Of a stretch of 64,000 bases of DNA, positions 33,711-43,373 are shown in pieces (the first letter of the stretch is position 1; every line of letters starts with the position of its first letter). The position numbers were made by a program, and so were the translations under genes. The DNA is from Paracoccus shandongensis (GTDB taxonomy: Bacteria; Pseudomonadota; Alphaproteobacteria; Rhodobacterales; Rhodobacteraceae), in assembly GCF_017315735.1 (NCBI RefSeq), contig NZ_JAFLRK010000001.1, positions 248,001-312,000 on the forward strand, read 5' to 3'. Under the pieces are notes generated by a model. It made no database searches. It was not told the DNA's origin and saw nothing but the letters and a program-made list of their open reading frames with translations.

Positions 33711-35753
33711 TCATGCCGCCCGTTCGTGGACATAGGTGCCGGGCGCGGGCGCCAGGCCGGGGCCGGGGTCGCGCGCGGGCACCATCGGCCCGGCCCGCTC
33801 CGCCAGCCATTCGCCCCATCGCGGCCACCAGCTTCCTTCGGCGAACGAGGATGATTCCCTCCAGGCCTGGTGGTCCTTGCTGAAATCGCGGCTGCCCATG
33901 TAGTGGCCGTATTTCTTTTTCGACGGCGGATTGACGATGCCCGCGATATGGCCCGATTCCGACAGGATGAAGGTCTTGTCCGTGGACCCCATCAGCGACA
34001 CGCCGCGCCAGCTGTCCTTCCAGGGCGCGATGTGGTCCGTTTCGCAGGTGATCGCGCACAAGGGCACCGTCACGTCCGAGATGTGCAGGGTATGGCCCAT
34101 CATCTCGAACCCGCCCTCGACGAAGGCGTTCTGCTGGCACAGCTTGCGCAGGTATTGCATCACCATCTTGCCGGGCAGGTTCGTGCTGTCGCCGTTCCAG
34201 AACAGCAGGTCGAAGGCGGGCGGCGTCTCGCCCATCATGTAGCTGCGGATGGCCGGCCCCCAGACAAGGTCGTTGGGGCGCAGGAAGCTCATGGTGCGCG
34301 ACATCAGCTTGGCGCGCAGCAACCCGTGGCGGCTGACCTCGTCGGCGATGCCGCTGACGATGTCGTCCTGCAAGAAGCTGACGAATTCGCCCTGGTCGGA
34401 AAAGTCCGTCAGCGTCGTGAACAGCGTGGCCGAATTGACGCGGTCGTCGTTGCGCTGCTTCAGCAGGGCCAGCGTCAGCGACAGCACGGTCCCGCCGATG
34501 CAATAGCCCACGACGTTCAGCCGGGGCTGCGCGGTCAGGGCGCGCACCTTGTCCATCGCGTCCAGATAGGCCGCGACATAGTCTTCAAGCCCCACATCGG
34601 CATAGCCGGCATCGGGGTTCTTCCAGCTGACGACGAACAGCGTGTGGCCCTGTTCGACCAGCCACTTGATCAGGCTGTTCTGGGGCTTCAGGTCCAGGAT
34701 GTAGAACTTGTTGATCCAGGGCGGGAAGATCAGCAGGGGCATCTGGTGCACCTGGTCGGTCGCGGGCTTGTACTGGATCAGCTCGTAAAGCGGGGTGCGG
34801 TGGACGACCGACCCTTCCGAGGTGCCGACGTTCTCGCCCACCGAAAAGGCCTCGCGGTCGGCCAGCGACACCACGATGTCGCCGCCGTTCATCTCCACGT
34901 CGCGGACCAGGTTCTCCAGCCCCTTGACCAGGCTTTCGCCCTCGGTCTCGATGGCGCGTTCCAAGGCGTCGGGGTTGGTCGCCAGGAAATTCGTGGGCGC
35001 CATCATGTCCACGATCTGGTTGGTCAGCCAGGTGATGCGCCGCCGCGCGGTGTCGTCGGGCACTTGCAGGCCCTGCGCGGCATCCTTCAGCGCCTTGGCA
35101 TTGGTCAGGTATTGCCGCTTGATGAAGTTGAAATAGGGATGGCTTTGCCACAGCGGATTGGCGAAACGCTTGTCGGCGGGGGCATCGTCCTCGGGGATGC
35201 CCGCCTGCCTGCGCGCCAGCATCATCTGCACGTTGGCATAGTTCTTCAGCGTCTCGCCCCAGTAATTCACCTGGTTTTCCAAAACGCGGCCCGGTTGTTC
35301 GGACAGCGTCTTCATCCAGGCGGTGGCGGCGGTCATGAACAGTTCCGGTCCCGGCGCCTCGATCCCGTGGTTGGGCAGGGGGCGCGACGCCAGGGCGGCC
35401 ATCAGGCGCTGGCCCAGGGCCTCGATCCGCTCGATGTTCTCGGCCAGCTTCTTCGCGGTCGAGGGGGACGTGCCCCGCGCCATCGCCTCGGCCATGGCCT
35501 CGGGCGCGCGGGTGCTGTCGGCCACGGTCGAGGCCGCCTGGTGCAGGTGGACCTGCGGCGCGGCGACGGCGGGCGCGTCCCCGGCCGCCGGTTCCGGCGC
35601 TGCTGATTCCATCGGGGCTGCCTTTGCGGCCGGGGGCTTCGTTCTTTTCCTGGCCGGACGCCGGGCAGAAGCTGTCCCAGGCTTTTCAGAGGCTTGCGCT
35701 GTCCCTGGTGCCGCAACGTCCTTGCCGCCGTCCGATTCCGCGCTGCTTGCCAT
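33711..35753 (-). CDS. phaC: Class I poly-3-hydroxyalkanoate synthase PhaC
   Basis: PhaC polymerises 3-hydroxybutyryl-CoA on the granule surface. Of about 680 residues, the first ~120 are a Pro/Ala-rich extension (ARRPARKRTKPPAAKAAP). The conserved core follows, with RVLENQVNYWGETLKNYANV, FPPWINKFYILDLKPQNSLIKW and the lipase-like box GYCIGGT carrying the catalytic Cys. The Asp and His of the triad are expected at CETDHIAPW and LSESGHIAGIVNPP. The start at 35753 has GGGGGAA upstream. The single PhaC without PhaE or PhaR subunit marks class I. Confidence 0.94.
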   Translation of the reverse strand: MASSAESDGGKDVAAPGTAQASEKPGTASARRPARKRTKPPAAKAAPMESAAPEPAAGDAPAVAAPQVHLHQAASTVADSTRAPEAMAEAMARGTSPSTAKKLAENIERIEALGQRLMAALASRPLPNHGIEAPGPELFMTAATAWMKTLSEQPGRVLENQVNYWGETLKNYANVQMMLARRQAGIPEDDAPADKRFANPLWQSHPYFNFIKRQYLTNAKALKDAAQGLQVPDDTARRRITWLTNQIVDMMAPTNFLATNPDALERAIETEGESLVKGLENLVRDVEMNGGDIVVSLADREAFSVGENVGTSEGSVVHRTPLYELIQYKPATDQVHQMPLLIFPPWINKFYILDLKPQNSLIKWLVEQGHTLFVVSWKNPDAGYADVGLEDYVAAYLDAMDKVRALTAQPRLNVVGYCIGGTVLSLTLALLKQRNDDRVNSATLFTTLTDFSDQGEFVSFLQDDIVSGIADEVSRHGLLRAKLMSRTMSFLRPNDLVWGPAIRSYMMGETPPAFDLLFWNGDSTNLPGKMVMQYLRKLCQQNAFVEGGFEMMGHTLHISDVTVPLCAITCETDHIAPWKDSWRGVSLMGSTDKTFILSESGHIAGIVNPPSKKKYGHYMGSRDFSKDHQAWRESSSFAEGSWWPRWGEWLAERAGPMVPARDPGPGLAPAPGTYVHERAA

Positions 35754-35872
35754 GGTGCCGGTTCCCCCCTTATACCTGAGGGGAATGATATGCGCAGGGC
35801 AGGCGTTGCGCAAATGCGGTCGGAACCTATTTGCCCTCCCTTTGCTTTTCGTCATGCCGCAGCCTCGAAAGG

Positions 35873-37231
35873 ATGGCCCAGGTGACGATAAAGGGTATCA
35901 AGGGCATCGTGTCCTATGACGCGATGGAAACCATTCGGAACACGAACGAATGGATGGGCGCGTCGGCACGGGCCATCGCGTCCTATCCGATCTTCGCGCT
36001 GAACCCCCATCCCATGTTCAAGCTGATGAGCGCATGGGGCCGCGTCACCGAACGCAGCTTCGCGCGCATGGTGATCAAGCCCGACTGGGAAATCCCGCCC
36101 ATCGCCGGGGAACAGGGCCAGGACCACATCGTCTATGTGGAACCCGTGCTGAAGCGCCCCTTCGGCGACCTGGTCCATTTCCGCGTCGCCCGCCGCGCCG
36201 TGCAGCCGCGCAAGGTTCTGCTGGTCGCGCCGATGTCGGGCCATTACGCCACGCTGATGCGGTCCACCGTGACCTCGCTTCTGCCCGATTGCGAGGTTTA
36301 CGTCACCGACTGGCACAACGCCCGCGACATCCCCGTGAGCGAGGGCAAGTTCGACATCGAGGATTACACCCAGTATCTGGTCGATTTCATCCGCCACCTG
36401 GGGCCGGACACCAACGTGATCGCCGTCTGCCAGCCCGCGCCGCTGGCCCTGGCCGCGACCGCCATCCTGGCCGAGGACGATCCCGCCTCGCAGCCGCGCA
36501 CCCTGACGCTGATCGGCGGCCCGGTCGATCCCGACGCCGCCGCGACCGAGGTGACGGATTTCGGCAACCGCATGACCATGGGCGAGCTGGAGCATCTGGT
36601 CATCCAGTCCGTCGGCTTCAAGTATCGCGGCGCGGGGCGGATGGTCTATCCGGGCCTGGCGCAGTTGTCGTCCTTCATCGCGATGAACGCCGAAACCCAT
36701 GCCCGCGCCTTCATCGACAAGATCTGGGCCGAGGCGCGCGGCACCGGGTCCGAGGGCGACAAGCATTACAAGTTCTATGACGAATACCTGGCGGTCATGG
36801 ACATGACGGCCGAGTTCTATCTTTCCACGGTCGAGCGGATCTTCAAGAACCTGGAAATCGCGCAGAACCGCTTTGTCGTGAACGGCCGCCATGTCGATAT
36901 CGGCAAGATCACCGACGTGGCCATCATGACGGTCGAGGGCGCGAACGACGACATTTCCGCCCCCGGGCAATGCGTGGCGGCGCTGGATCTGTGCACGGGC
37001 GTCGCCCCTGAACGCAAGCGGCAGCACCTGGAACCCGGCGCGGGCCATTACGGCATCTTCGCGGGCAAGTCCTGGCGGCTGAACATCCGCCCCCTGGTCC
37101 TGGACTTCATCGACGAGAACGTCGCGATCCCGGATGCCAGCAAGCCCCGGAAACCCCGCGTGCGCGGCGGCGAGGCCGCGGATTGCGGCGTCACCGACCC
37201 CTTCACCGACAGCAGCAAGATCGCGGTCTAG
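35873..37231 (+). CDS. phaZ: Intracellular PHB depolymerase PhaZ
   Basis: The protein of about 452 residues degrades stored PHB to hydroxybutyrate. It shows YDAMETIRNTNEWMGASA at the start, PRKVLLVAPMSGHYATLMRSTV, DWHNARDIPVSEGKF and VIAVCQPAPLALAAT, where the Cys replaces the usual lipase Ser as in intracellular PhaZ enzymes. EPGAGHYGIFAGK near the C-terminus carries the His. The start at 35873 has AAGG only two bases away, so translation may begin slightly later (a GTG three codons on, or the ATG at MET). It is divergent from phaC with a 119-bp shared upstream region. Confidence 0.9.
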   Translation: MAQVTIKGIKGIVSYDAMETIRNTNEWMGASARAIASYPIFALNPHPMFKLMSAWGRVTERSFARMVIKPDWEIPPIAGEQGQDHIVYVEPVLKRPFGDLVHFRVARRAVQPRKVLLVAPMSGHYATLMRSTVTSLLPDCEVYVTDWHNARDIPVSEGKFDIEDYTQYLVDFIRHLGPDTNVIAVCQPAPLALAATAILAEDDPASQPRTLTLIGGPVDPDAAATEVTDFGNRMTMGELEHLVIQSVGFKYRGAGRMVYPGLAQLSSFIAMNAETHARAFIDKIWAEARGTGSEGDKHYKFYDEYLAVMDMTAEFYLSTVERIFKNLEIAQNRFVVNGRHVDIGKITDVAIMTVEGANDDISAPGQCVAALDLCTGVAPERKRQHLEPGAGHYGIFAGKSWRLNIRPLVLDFIDENVAIPDASKPRKPRVRGGEAADCGVTDPFTDSSKIAV

Positions 37232-38190
37232 GAACCCGGCCCCAAGGCCCCGATCCAACGGGCGATCGCGGCCGCAAGGTCGCGGGTCAGGCCGGGCGAC
37301 AGCGCCTCGCCCCCAATCACATGGGCGTCGGGATCGTCGTCCGGCCCCGGCATCACCCTCAGGACCGTCGCGCCGCCGCCCCAGGTGGCGGCAATCCGGG
37401 CGCTGGCCCGATGGTCGATGATCCGGTCGGCATCGGACCAGATGAACAGCGCGGGCACCTTGGCTGCACGGTAATCCCCCCGGCGCGCCTGCCGCAGCAC
37501 CGCCCCGACCGCCAGCACAGCCGAGGCCGGATAGCAGCTTGTCCAGCGCGCCCGGTGCAGGTCGTTGCGGGTCGTGAAGCACCTCTCGGGATCGCCCGTC
37601 AGCCGCAGGAGGGTCCGGGCGAAGGGCAAATGCAGCCTCCACGCGCCCCGCCCCCGCAAGGCGAAGTTGGGCGAGATCAGGACCACCCCGTCCATCGCCG
37701 CACCCATCTGCGGGTCGCGCGCGGCCAGCGCCGCCAGGGTCGCGCCCGTGGACATGCCCAGCACCACCACGCGCCGCCCGATCCGCTGTGCAGCCGCCAG
37801 CCCCTCGGCCAGGTCGCGCCACCAGTCCCCCGCCCGGGCGGCGGCCAGGTCCGCGCCCCCCTGCCCGTGCCCGGTCAACCGGATCGCCAGCAGATTCGCG
37901 CCCAGTTGCCGCGCCAGATCCTCGGGCAAGGGGCGCAGTTCGGCGGGGCTGGCGGAAAAGCCATGAACATAAAGGATCGCCAGATCGGTCGCCTGCCCCG
38001 GCTGCCCCGCCCATTGCAAATAGGACGCGACCTCGGGGCGGATCCCCGCCTCTCGCGCGGCCAGCCAGGCCTGCGGATCGGCGGGTCCATCGACCGCCAC
38101 CGGATCAAGCCGCAGCCTGTCGCGCGGGCCGAAGATCCAGGCCAGCGCCAGCCCGGCGGCCAGGGCAAGCGCCAGCCTAAGCCAGAACAT
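37228..38190 (-). CDS. Alpha/beta hydrolase with N-terminal membrane anchor
   Basis: A 320-residue hydrolase. LRLALALAAGLALAWIFG (residues 4-21) is an anchor or uncleaved signal. The fold is shown by ILYVHGFSASPAEL (oxyanion strand) and the nucleophile elbow VLGMSTGATLAALAA (Ser). ALFIWSDADRIID (Asp) follows, then probably His in DAHVIGG. It looks like an esterase or carboxylesterase-type enzyme facing the periplasm; the substrate is unknown. It overlaps the upstream hydrolase gene by 14 bp, so the two are coupled. Stop meets the convergent phaZ stop. Confidence 0.82.
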   Translation of the reverse strand: MFWLRLALALAAGLALAWIFGPRDRLRLDPVAVDGPADPQAWLAAREAGIRPEVASYLQWAGQPGQATDLAILYVHGFSASPAELRPLPEDLARQLGANLLAIRLTGHGQGGADLAAARAGDWWRDLAEGLAAAQRIGRRVVVLGMSTGATLAALAARDPQMGAAMDGVVLISPNFALRGRGAWRLHLPFARTLLRLTGDPERCFTTRNDLHRARWTSCYPASAVLAVGAVLRQARRGDYRAAKVPALFIWSDADRIIDHRASARIAATWGGGATVLRVMPGPDDDPDAHVIGGEALSPGLTRDLAAAIARWIGALGPGS

Positions 38191-38917
38191 CGCCGATGGA
38201 CTGCGCGATCAGCGCCAGGCATTCCGGCGTCGAGAAGCGGTGGTCCGCCCCCTTGACCAGCGTCAGGCGGATATCGTCCCCCGACGCGTGATCCAGCAGC
38301 CGCATCGCCCAGTCCACCGGCACGTCGGCATCCGCCGTGCCTTGCAGGAAGCGCACCGGGAAGGGCAGCGGCAGGGTCTGGTTCATCACCAGATGGTCGC
38401 GCCCGTCCTCGATCAGGCGGCGGGTGATGACATAGGGCTGGTCGGCATAGTCGCTGGGCAGCGCGATCCGCCCCGCACGGGCCAGAACCTGCCTTTGCGC
38501 ATCGCTGAACCCCGCCCAGAACCCCTGTTCCGTGAAATCGGGCGCGGCGGCGATCGTCACCAGCCCCGCCACCCGCTGCGGCAGCGCCCGCGCGACCAGC
38601 AGCGCGATCCAGCCGCCCATGGACGATCCGACCAGCACCTGCGGCCCGTCAGTCAATGCCTCGATCACATGGCGGGCGTCCTGGAACCAGTCACCGATGC
38701 AGCCTTCCTCGAAACTGCCGCTGCTGTCGCCGTGCCCGGAATAGTCGAAGCGCAGGAAGGCGCGGTTCTGCCCCCGTGCCCAGTCGTGCAGCCAGGCGGC
38801 CTTGGTTCCCGTCATGTCGGACTTGAACCCGCCCAGGAAGACCACGCCGGGCCCGCGCCCGGTGCTGCGCTGGAAGGCGATGCGCCGCCCGGCGGGGGTT
38901 TCCAGATACTCGCTCAT
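38177..38917 (-). CDS. Alpha/beta hydrolase (ABHD10-like thioesterase/esterase)
   Basis: The 246-residue cytoplasmic hydrolase has GPGVVFLGGFKSDMTGTKA near the start, RFDYSGHGDSSGSF, the nucleophile elbow VLVGSSMGGWIALLVA (Ser), then GTADADVPVDWA (Asp) and VKGADHRFSTPE (His). This complete triad and layout match the ABHD10-type subgroup, known in animals as acyl-protein thioesterase or glucuronide esterase. The substrate in bacteria is unclear. Confidence 0.86.
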   Translation of the reverse strand: MSEYLETPAGRRIAFQRSTGRGPGVVFLGGFKSDMTGTKAAWLHDWARGQNRAFLRFDYSGHGDSSGSFEEGCIGDWFQDARHVIEALTDGPQVLVGSSMGGWIALLVARALPQRVAGLVTIAAAPDFTEQGFWAGFSDAQRQVLARAGRIALPSDYADQPYVITRRLIEDGRDHLVMNQTLPLPFPVRFLQGTADADVPVDWAMRLLDHASGDDIRLTLVKGADHRFSTPECLALIAQSIGDVLA

Positions 38918-39036
38918 CTCGGGCCTTTCGCTAGGGGTCGGCTTATCTTGACAGTTTTCCCGGCCCGGTCCAAGGAAGGCCGCACATAACCCGCAACCGG
39001 GCGTTCCGTGGGCGCCAAACCGACGAGGAGGACGTT

Positions 39037-40983
39037 ATGTCCCAGATTTCCCTCACCTTCCCCGATGGCAATGCGCGCGACTATCCCGCCGGCGTCACCG
39101 CCGCCGAGGTCGCGGAAAGCATCGCGCCCAGCCTGGCCAAGCGCGCGATCTCGGCCAGCCTGGACGGGCGGCACATCGACCTGCAATGGCCCATCCAGGC
39201 CAGCGGCGCGATCAGCATCAACACGATCAAGGACGACGCCCCCGCGCTGGAACTGATCCGCCACGACTTCGCCCATGTCATGGCCCGCGCCGTGCAGGAG
39301 ATCTGGCCTGACGTAAAGGTCACCATCGGCCCGGTGCGCGATCATGGCTGGTTCTACGACTTCGACCGCGCGGAACCCTTCACCCCCGAGGATCTGGGCC
39401 GGATCGAGGCGAAGATGAAGCAGATCATCGCGCTTCGTGAACCCGTCCGCACCGAGGTCTGGGACCGCGACCGCGCCATCGCCCATTACAAGGCCGCAAA
39501 CGAGCCGTTCAAAGTCGAACTGATCGACCGCATCCCCGAGGGCGAAGACCTTCGGATGTATTGGCATGGGCCTTGGCAGGATCTATGCCGCGGCCCGCAT
39601 CTGCAGAACGTGGGCCAGCTGCCCGCCGACGCCTTCAAGCTGACCCATATCGCCGGGGCCTATTGGCTGGGCGACAGCTCGCGCCCCATGCTGCAGCGCA
39701 TCTATGGCGTGGCCTTCCGCAACCGAGACGAGCTGAAGGCCCATCTGACCATGCTGGAGGAGGCCGCCAAGCGCGACCATCGCAAGCTGGGCCGCGAGAT
39801 GGACCTGTTCCACATGCAGGAGGAAGCGCCGGGCCAGATCTTCTGGCACCCGAACGGCTGGAACATCTACACGACCTTGCAGGACTACATGCGCCGCAAG
39901 CAGCGCGCCGACGGCTATGTCGAGGTGAACACCCCGCAGGTCGTCAGCCGCACCCTGTGGGAGGCGTCGGGACATTGGGAAAACTATCAGGAAAACATGT
40001 TCATCGTCGAGGTGGACGAGGAACATGCGCGCCAGAAGACCGTCAACGCGCTGAAGCCGATGAACTGCCCCTGCCATGTGCAGATCTTCAACCACGGCCT
40101 GAAATCCTATCGCGACCTGCCGCTGCGCATGGCGGAATTCGGATCCTGCAACCGCTATGAACCCTCGGGCGCGCTGCACGGGATCATGCGGGTGCGCGGC
40201 TTCACCCAGGACGACGCGCATATCTTCTGCACCTTCGACCAGATCGAATCGGAATCACGGAAGTTCATCCAGTTCCTGGCGGGGATCTATGCCGACCTGG
40301 GCTTCGACAAATGGCGCGTGAAGCTGTCCACGCGCCCCGAAAAGCGTGTCGGGTCAGAGGAAAGCTGGGACCGGATGGAGGCCGCGCTTGGCAATGCCTG
40401 CAAGGCGGCGGGCCATGATTTCGAGATTTTCCCCGGTGAAGGCGCCTTCTATGCGCCCAAGCTGGAATTCGTGCTGACCGACGCCATCGGTCGGGACTGG
40501 CAATGCGGCACCCTTCAGGTGGACCCGAACCTGCCCGAACGGCTGGATGCGGAATATGTCGGCGCGGACGGCGCGAAACATCGCCCGATCATGCTGCACC
40601 GCGCGGTCCTTGGCAGCTTCGAACGCTTCATCGGCATCCTGATCGAGAACAGCGCGGGCAAGCTGCCCTTCTGGCTGGCGCCCCGGCAGGTGGTCGTGGC
40701 CTCCATCGTGTCGGACGCCGACGCCTATGTGGCCAAGGTGGTCGATGCCCTGCGCGCGGCAGGCATCCGGGCCGAGGCGGATACCCGCAACGAGAAGATC
40801 AACTACAAGGTCCGCGAACATTCCGTGGCGAAGGTGCCCGCGATTCTTGCCATCGGCATGAAAGAGGTAGAAGATGGGACCGTATCGCTTCGGCGCCTGG
40901 ACCAGCAGGGTTCACGCTTGTTACCGCTAGCCGAGGCTGTTGCCGTTCTGAAAGACGAAGCCACGCCGCCCGACCTGCGCTGA
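39037..40983 (+). CDS. thrS: Threonyl-tRNA synthetase
   Basis: ThrRS charges tRNA-Thr. The 648-residue class II enzyme starts with a TGS domain (about residues 3-62, [19 protein letters not shown]) and an editing domain with [13 protein letters not shown] and VEDG-like C/H residues ([10 protein letters not shown]). The catalytic core follows with [10 protein letters not shown] (zinc Cys) and [32 protein letters not shown] (motif 2). The anticodon-binding domain ends the protein (PVAPRQV-like: [16 protein letters not shown]). GAGGAGG precedes the ATG. Confidence 0.98.
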   Translation: MSQISLTFPDGNARDYPAGVTAAEVAESIAPSLAKRAISASLDGRHIDLQWPIQASGAISINTIKDDAPALELIRHDFAHVMARAVQEIWPDVKVTIGPVRDHGWFYDFDRAEPFTPEDLGRIEAKMKQIIALREPVRTEVWDRDRAIAHYKAANEPFKVELIDRIPEGEDLRMYWHGPWQDLCRGPHLQNVGQLPADAFKLTHIAGAYWLGDSSRPMLQRIYGVAFRNRDELKAHLTMLEEAAKRDHRKLGREMDLFHMQEEAPGQIFWHPNGWNIYTTLQDYMRRKQRADGYVEVNTPQVVSRTLWEASGHWENYQENMFIVEVDEEHARQKTVNALKPMNCPCHVQIFNHGLKSYRDLPLRMAEFGSCNRYEPSGALHGIMRVRGFTQDDAHIFCTFDQIESESRKFIQFLAGIYADLGFDKWRVKLSTRPEKRVGSEESWDRMEAALGNACKAAGHDFEIFPGEGAFYAPKLEFVLTDAIGRDWQCGTLQVDPNLPERLDAEYVGADGAKHRPIMLHRAVLGSFERFIGILIENSAGKLPFWLAPRQVVVASIVSDADAYVAKVVDALRAAGIRAEADTRNEKINYKVREHSVAKVPAILAIGMKEVEDGTVSLRRLDQQGSRLLPLAEAVAVLKDEATPPDLR

Positions 40984-41007
40984 ATCGCGTCGCCCTTGCG
41001 GGTTCCC

Positions 41008-41037
41008 GCGTGCGGACGCTTGTCCGCGCGCGTTTCC
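41008..41037 (+). terminator. Terminator after thrS
   Basis: GCGTGCGGAC and GTCCGCGCGC pair in a 10-bp stem with one G-U pair around a GCTT loop, followed by GTTTCC and, a few bases on, a run of T residues. It begins 25 bp after the thrS stop. Confidence 0.65.
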
Positions 41038-41188
41038 TGCTTGCCTTTTTTAACGATTCGTCCATCCTCTCACTTGCGTGAGCGAAGTCTTTCTACCGCC
41101 TCCCTTTCACGGGCAGCCGGAAGTTCGAAAGCGGGCTGCACGGCCTGGCGCAATCCTGCGTCGGGATGACTTGAAGGAGAGAACGGTT

Positions 41189-41395
41189 ATGGCGACCGGA
41201 ACGGTTAAATGGTTCAACGCCACCAAAGGCTATGGCTTCATCGCCCCCGATGACGGCGGCAAGGACATCTTCGTCCACATCTCGGCCGTGGAACGCGCCG
41301 GGTTGACGGGCCTGAAGGACAACCAGAAGATCGCATACGAGCTGCAGTCGGGCCGCGACGGCCGCGCCTCGGCCAGCGATCTGAAGCTGCTCTGA
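41189..41395 (+). CDS. cspA: Cold-shock domain protein (CspA family)
   Basis: A 68-residue OB-fold protein that binds single-stranded RNA/DNA. RNP1 ([10 protein letters not shown]) and RNP2 (DIFVHIS) are visible, and it starts [25 protein letters not shown] stands just upstream of the ATG at 41189. The 205-bp upstream region contains the thrS terminator and probably a long 5' leader, as in other csp genes; I see no clear promoter. It is followed by an intrinsic terminator. Confidence 0.95.
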   Translation: MATGTVKWFNATKGYGFIAPDDGGKDIFVHISAVERAGLTGLKDNQKIAYELQSGRDGRASASDLKLL

Positions 41396-41419
41396 TCCAG
41401 CTCTTGAACGGTTGCGGAG

Positions 41420-41443
41420 CGGCCCGCTTGCGGGCCGTTTTCC
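41420..41443 (+). terminator. Intrinsic terminator after cspA
   Basis: CGGCCCG / CGGGCCG with a CTTG loop, then TTTTCC, starts 24 bp after the cspA stop: a standard rho-independent terminator. Confidence 0.85.
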
Positions 41444-41473
41444 ATTTGCGGCCCCTGCCTGAAAGAACCCGCC

Positions 41474-42097
41474 ATGATCCCGCTCGACATCTTTGCCGAT
41501 CCCGTCTGTCCCTGGTGCCTGATCGGCAAGGCCGAACTGGACCGCGCCCTGGAAAGCCGCCCGTCCCATCCGTTCCAGATCGCCTGGCACCCGTTCCGCC
41601 TGAACCCGCAGATGCCGCGCGGCGGGATGGACCGGATCGAATACCTTCACGCCAAGCTTGGTCCGCGCGCCGAGGAAGCCTCCCGCGCCGTGGCGCAGCG
41701 GGCCGCCGCGCTTGGCCTGGTCCTGAACCCTTCGCCTGTCGAGCCCGACACCACCGACGCCCACCGGCTGATGCACTGGGCGGGGCTGGAAGGCGCGCAG
41801 ACGCGGGTCATGTCGGGCCTGCTGCGCGCCCATTGGCAGGAAGCCCGCGACATCGGCGACGTCACCGAACTGGCGCGCATCGCGGCGGCTGCCGGAATGG
41901 ACGCGGATCTGGTGGCCCGCCTGCTGGCCAGCGACGCCGACCGGGCCGAGGTCGCCGCCCGCGAACGGCACGCCCGCGAACGCGGCATCACCTCGGTCCC
42001 GACCTTCATCCTGGCCAACCAGCATGTCGTCAGCGGCGCGCAGCCCGCCAGCCTGTGGCAGCAGGTGATCGACGAACTGGCCGGAGCGCCAAACTAA
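41474..42097 (+). CDS. DsbA-family oxidoreductase (FrnE-like)
   Basis: The 207-residue protein starts IPLDIFADPVCPWCLIGKAELDRAL: a thioredoxin fold with the redox motif CPWC near residue 12. An inserted helical domain follows and GITSVPTFILANQHVVSGAQP carries the cis-Pro loop. Lacking a signal peptide, it is a cytoplasmic thiol-disulfide or FrnE/2-hydroxychromene isomerase-like enzyme. The partner is unknown. The next gene has its own promoter. Confidence 0.88.
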   Translation: MIPLDIFADPVCPWCLIGKAELDRALESRPSHPFQIAWHPFRLNPQMPRGGMDRIEYLHAKLGPRAEEASRAVAQRAAALGLVLNPSPVEPDTTDAHRLMHWAGLEGAQTRVMSGLLRAHWQEARDIGDVTELARIAAAAGMDADLVARLLASDADRAEVAARERHARERGITSVPTFILANQHVVSGAQPASLWQQVIDELAGAPN

Positions 42098-42098
42098 C

Positions 42099-42127
42099 TT
42101 GCACAGTGTGCAATATTCGGCTATAGG
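42099..42127 (+). promoter_or_regulatory. MFS promoter overlapped by a perfect palindrome
   Basis: TTGCACAGTGTGCAA (42099-42113), a 7-bp inverted repeat with one central base, covers a -35 box TTGCAC. The -10 box TATAGG (42122-42127) is 17 bp further. The palindrome starts two bases after the dsbA-like stop and 54 bp before the MFS start. A dimeric repressor (TetR or MarR type) bound here would block polymerase. Confidence 0.65.
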
Positions 42128-42152
42128 CCAGGCCTGACCGAAAGGCCTCCTC

Positions 42153-43373
42153 ATGTCCGTGACCGTTCCCGACGCAAGCGCAGCGCCGCGCCGCTTGGCC
42201 CTGCCCGAATTCGTGGCGATGCTGGCCTTTCTGTTCGCCACTGTTGCCTTTTCCCTCGACGCGATGCTGCCCGCCCTGCCCGACATCGCGGCCCAGCTGA
42301 CGCCCGACAACGTGAACCGCGCGCAGTTGATCCTGACCGCCTTTATGGCGGGCATGGGGATCGGAACGCTGTTTGCCGGTCCCATTTCCGACGCCATGGG
42401 CCGCAAGCCCGCGATCTTCCTGGGCACGGGCATCTATATCGCCGCGACCATCGCCGCGATCTTTTCCCAATCCATCGAATTCCTGCTGGCCGCCCGCTTC
42501 CTCCAGGGCCTTGGCGCCTCTGCCCCGCGCATCGTCGGCATGGCGCTGATCCGCGATCTGTATGCGGGGCGCGAGATGGCGCGGATTTCCAGCTTCGTGA
42601 TGATGGTCTTCATCATGATCCCGGCGCTGGCCCCGTCCATCGGGGCGGGCATCATCGCCTTTTCGGGCTGGCACGGCGTGTTCGTGGCCTTCATCCTGTT
42701 CGCGCTGATCGGGGCAAGCTGGCTGGGCCTTCGCCAACCCGAGACGCTGCCGCCGACCGAACGCCGTCCCCTGCGCCTTGGCCCCCTGACCGCAGCGGCG
42801 CGCGAGGTGCTGGCGAACGGTCAGGTCATGCTCTGCACGCTGGTGCTGACGCTGGGCTTCGGGCAGATGTTCGCGCTGCTGTCATCCGCCCAGCAACTGT
42901 TCGGCGAAACCTATGGCAAGGGCGACAACTTCCCCGCCTGGTTCGCGCTGATGGCGATCCTGTCGGGGGCGGGCACGCTGCTGAACGCGACCTTCGTGAT
43001 GCGCTTCGGGATGCGGCGGATCGCGAAATGGGCCTATGTCATGCAGACGGTCGTGTCCGCCGTCATGCTGGCGCTGACCCTGACGGATGCCCTGCCCGCG
43101 TCCTTGCGCTTTCCGGCCTTCTTCTTCTGGGCGGTCAGCGTGTTCTTCATGGCGGGCGTGACCTTCGGCAACCTGAACGCGCTGGCACTGCAACGCATGG
43201 GCCATATCGCGGGCATGGCGGCGTCGATCATCGCGGCGCTGTCCACCATCGCGGCCACGCTGATCGCGGCGCCGGTCGGGCTGCTTTACAACGGCACGCC
43301 CGTTCCGGCGATGACGGCGACGCTGATCTGTTCAGCCCTGGCCTGGGCCCTGATGGGCCGGCTGCGCGACTGA
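42153..43373 (+). CDS. MFS multidrug transporter, Bcr/CflA type
   Basis: A 406-residue inner membrane protein with 12 predicted helices. FAGPISDAMGRKPAIFLG is the MFS motif A in loop 2-3, LAARFLQGLGASAPRIVGMALIRDLY is typical of Bcr/CflA drug exporters, and SLDAMLPALPDIAAQL lies at the end of helix 1. This type exports bicyclomycin, chloramphenicol or similar compounds by proton antiport. Its promoter carries a perfect palindrome, suggesting inducible control. The 3' end overlaps the convergent kinase gene by 42 bp. Confidence 0.9.
   Translation: MSVTVPDASAAPRRLALPEFVAMLAFLFATVAFSLDAMLPALPDIAAQLTPDNVNRAQLILTAFMAGMGIGTLFAGPISDAMGRKPAIFLGTGIYIAATIAAIFSQSIEFLLAARFLQGLGASAPRIVGMALIRDLYAGREMARISSFVMMVFIMIPALAPSIGAGIIAFSGWHGVFVAFILFALIGASWLGLRQPETLPPTERRPLRLGPLTAAAREVLANGQVMLCTLVLTLGFGQMFALLSSAQQLFGETYGKGDNFPAWFALMAILSGAGTLLNATFVMRFGMRRIAKWAYVMQTVVSAVMLALTLTDALPASLRFPAFFFWAVSVFFMAGVTFGNLNALALQRMGHIAGMAASIIAALSTIAATLIAAPVGLLYNGTPVPAMTATLICSALAWALMGRLRD

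Noticed and set aside
37228..38917. The two alpha/beta hydrolases as part of PHB metabolism
   Set aside because: They lie next to phaZ but on the opposite strand, and their motifs differ from PHB oligomer hydrolases; no link is supported.
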